Below are positions 6,460-6,885 of a stretch of DNA of 6,885 nt, piece by piece. Within the stretch, counting starts at the first letter, position 1. The number at the start of each line of letters is the position of its first letter. The position numbers and the translations under genes were made by a program. The stretch is taken from positions 1 through 6,885 of the forward strand of contig JAFGXZ010000339.1 in assembly GCA_016936335.1 (NCBI GenBank), in the 5' to 3' direction. The notes under the pieces were generated by a model that was not told the origin of the DNA, made no database searches, and saw only the letters and a program-made list of their open reading frames with translations. Source of the DNA: Fidelibacterota bacterium (GTDB taxonomy: Bacteria > Fidelibacterota > UBA2242).

Positions 6460-6885
6460 TTATTCTTCGTCCCAACTACCCATTTTTGAGTATTTTTCAA
6501 TCCGAAGCCGGACCAACTCATCCGATGGAATCACACAAAGTTCATCAAGATTTTTAAGAATGACACTTTTTAATTTTTTCGCCGTCGCATCCGGATTCCG
6601 ATGTGCACTCCCATCGGGTTCGGTAATTATTTCATCGGCTACCCCGAGTTCAAAAAGGTCCTTTGCAGTTACTTTCATTGACTCGGCCGCGATATTCGCT
6701 TTTCCGGCATCCCGGTACAGGATAGATGCACAACCTTCGGGACTAATAACCGAATACCATGTATTTTCCAGCACGATAGTTCGGTCACCAACTCCGATTC
6801 CAAGGGCTCCGCCACTGGCACCCTCGCCGATAACGCAAATGAGAATAGGCGTTCGTAAGCGACTCATTTCAAAAAGATTCCGGGC
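6460..6885 (-). CDS. accA: Acetyl-CoA carboxylase carboxyltransferase subunit alpha, C-terminal part (cut by window edge)
   Basis: AccA forms, with AccD, the carboxyltransferase that moves CO2 from carboxybiotin to acetyl-CoA, making malonyl-CoA for fatty acid synthesis in the cytosol. The frame stays open to base 6885, adding ARNLFE before the first in-window Met, so about 142 residues of a protein usually near 320 are visible. Diagnostic blocks are ARNLFEMSRLRTPI, VIGEGASGGALGIGVGDR (glycine-rich, crotonase-type oxyanion and CoA region), LENTWYSVISPEGCASIL, and then KVTAKDLFELGVADEIITEP followed by GSAHRNP. The common GEGGSGGA is GEGASGGA here, a conservative change. The 26-bp gap to the YhhQ gene suggests co-transcription. 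No zinc-finger AccD part is visible in the window. Confidence 0.95.
   Translation of the reverse strand, partial: ARNLFEMSRLRTPILICVIGEGASGGALGIGVGDRTIVLENTWYSVISPEGCASILYRDAGKANIAAESMKVTAKDLFELGVADEIITEPDGSAHRNPDATAKKLKSVILKNLDELCVIPSDELVRLRIEKYSKMGSWDEE

Overview
The window looks like a chromosomal stretch of a Gram-negative-type bacterium of moderate-to-low G+C. Two proteins carry N-terminal export signals suited to the periplasm. The S41 protease with a long C-terminal helical tail and the SH3-SH3-NlpC/P60 enzyme resemble versions common in the Bacteroidota/FCB superphylum (for example Neomarinimicrobiota or Calditrichota). That placement is an inference from protein style only. No phage, plasmid, CRISPR or insertion-sequence gene is visible.

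Layout. Bases 1-987 (+) hold a protein with two transglutaminase-like half domains, probably cut at its 5' end by the window edge. It converges on a minus-strand membrane methyltransferase gene (1025-1912), and a 14-bp hairpin at 1003-1043 serves as a shared terminator. The methyltransferase has its own promoter-like sequence, with an 11-bp-period direct repeat in the spacer. A non-coding gap of about 310 bp (1913-2223) contains that promoter, a weak terminator for the genes to its right, and a decayed inverted pair of dispersed-type repeats.

From 6885 down to 2224 all genes lie on the minus strand. In transcription order they are accA (3' part only), a YhhQ-type queuosine precursor transporter, tmk (thymidylate kinase), a carboxy-terminal processing protease (S41), and an NlpC/P60 peptidoglycan endopeptidase that starts with TTG. 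Gaps are 26, 63, -4 (ATGA overlap) and 29 bp. The last three almost certainly form one transcription unit, and accA-yhhQ may be joined to it.

Functionally the cluster mixes housekeeping tasks (malonyl-CoA supply, dTDP supply, tRNA-modification precursor uptake) with a periplasmic protease and a cell-wall hydrolase. The protease-hydrolase adjacency recalls the E. coli Prc-MepS relationship. I see no clear new defence or mobile system. The best leads are the tandem transglutaminase-like protein with one apparently inactivated copy, the fusion of a four-helix membrane domain to an ICMT-type methyltransferase, and the Ctp/NlpC pair.
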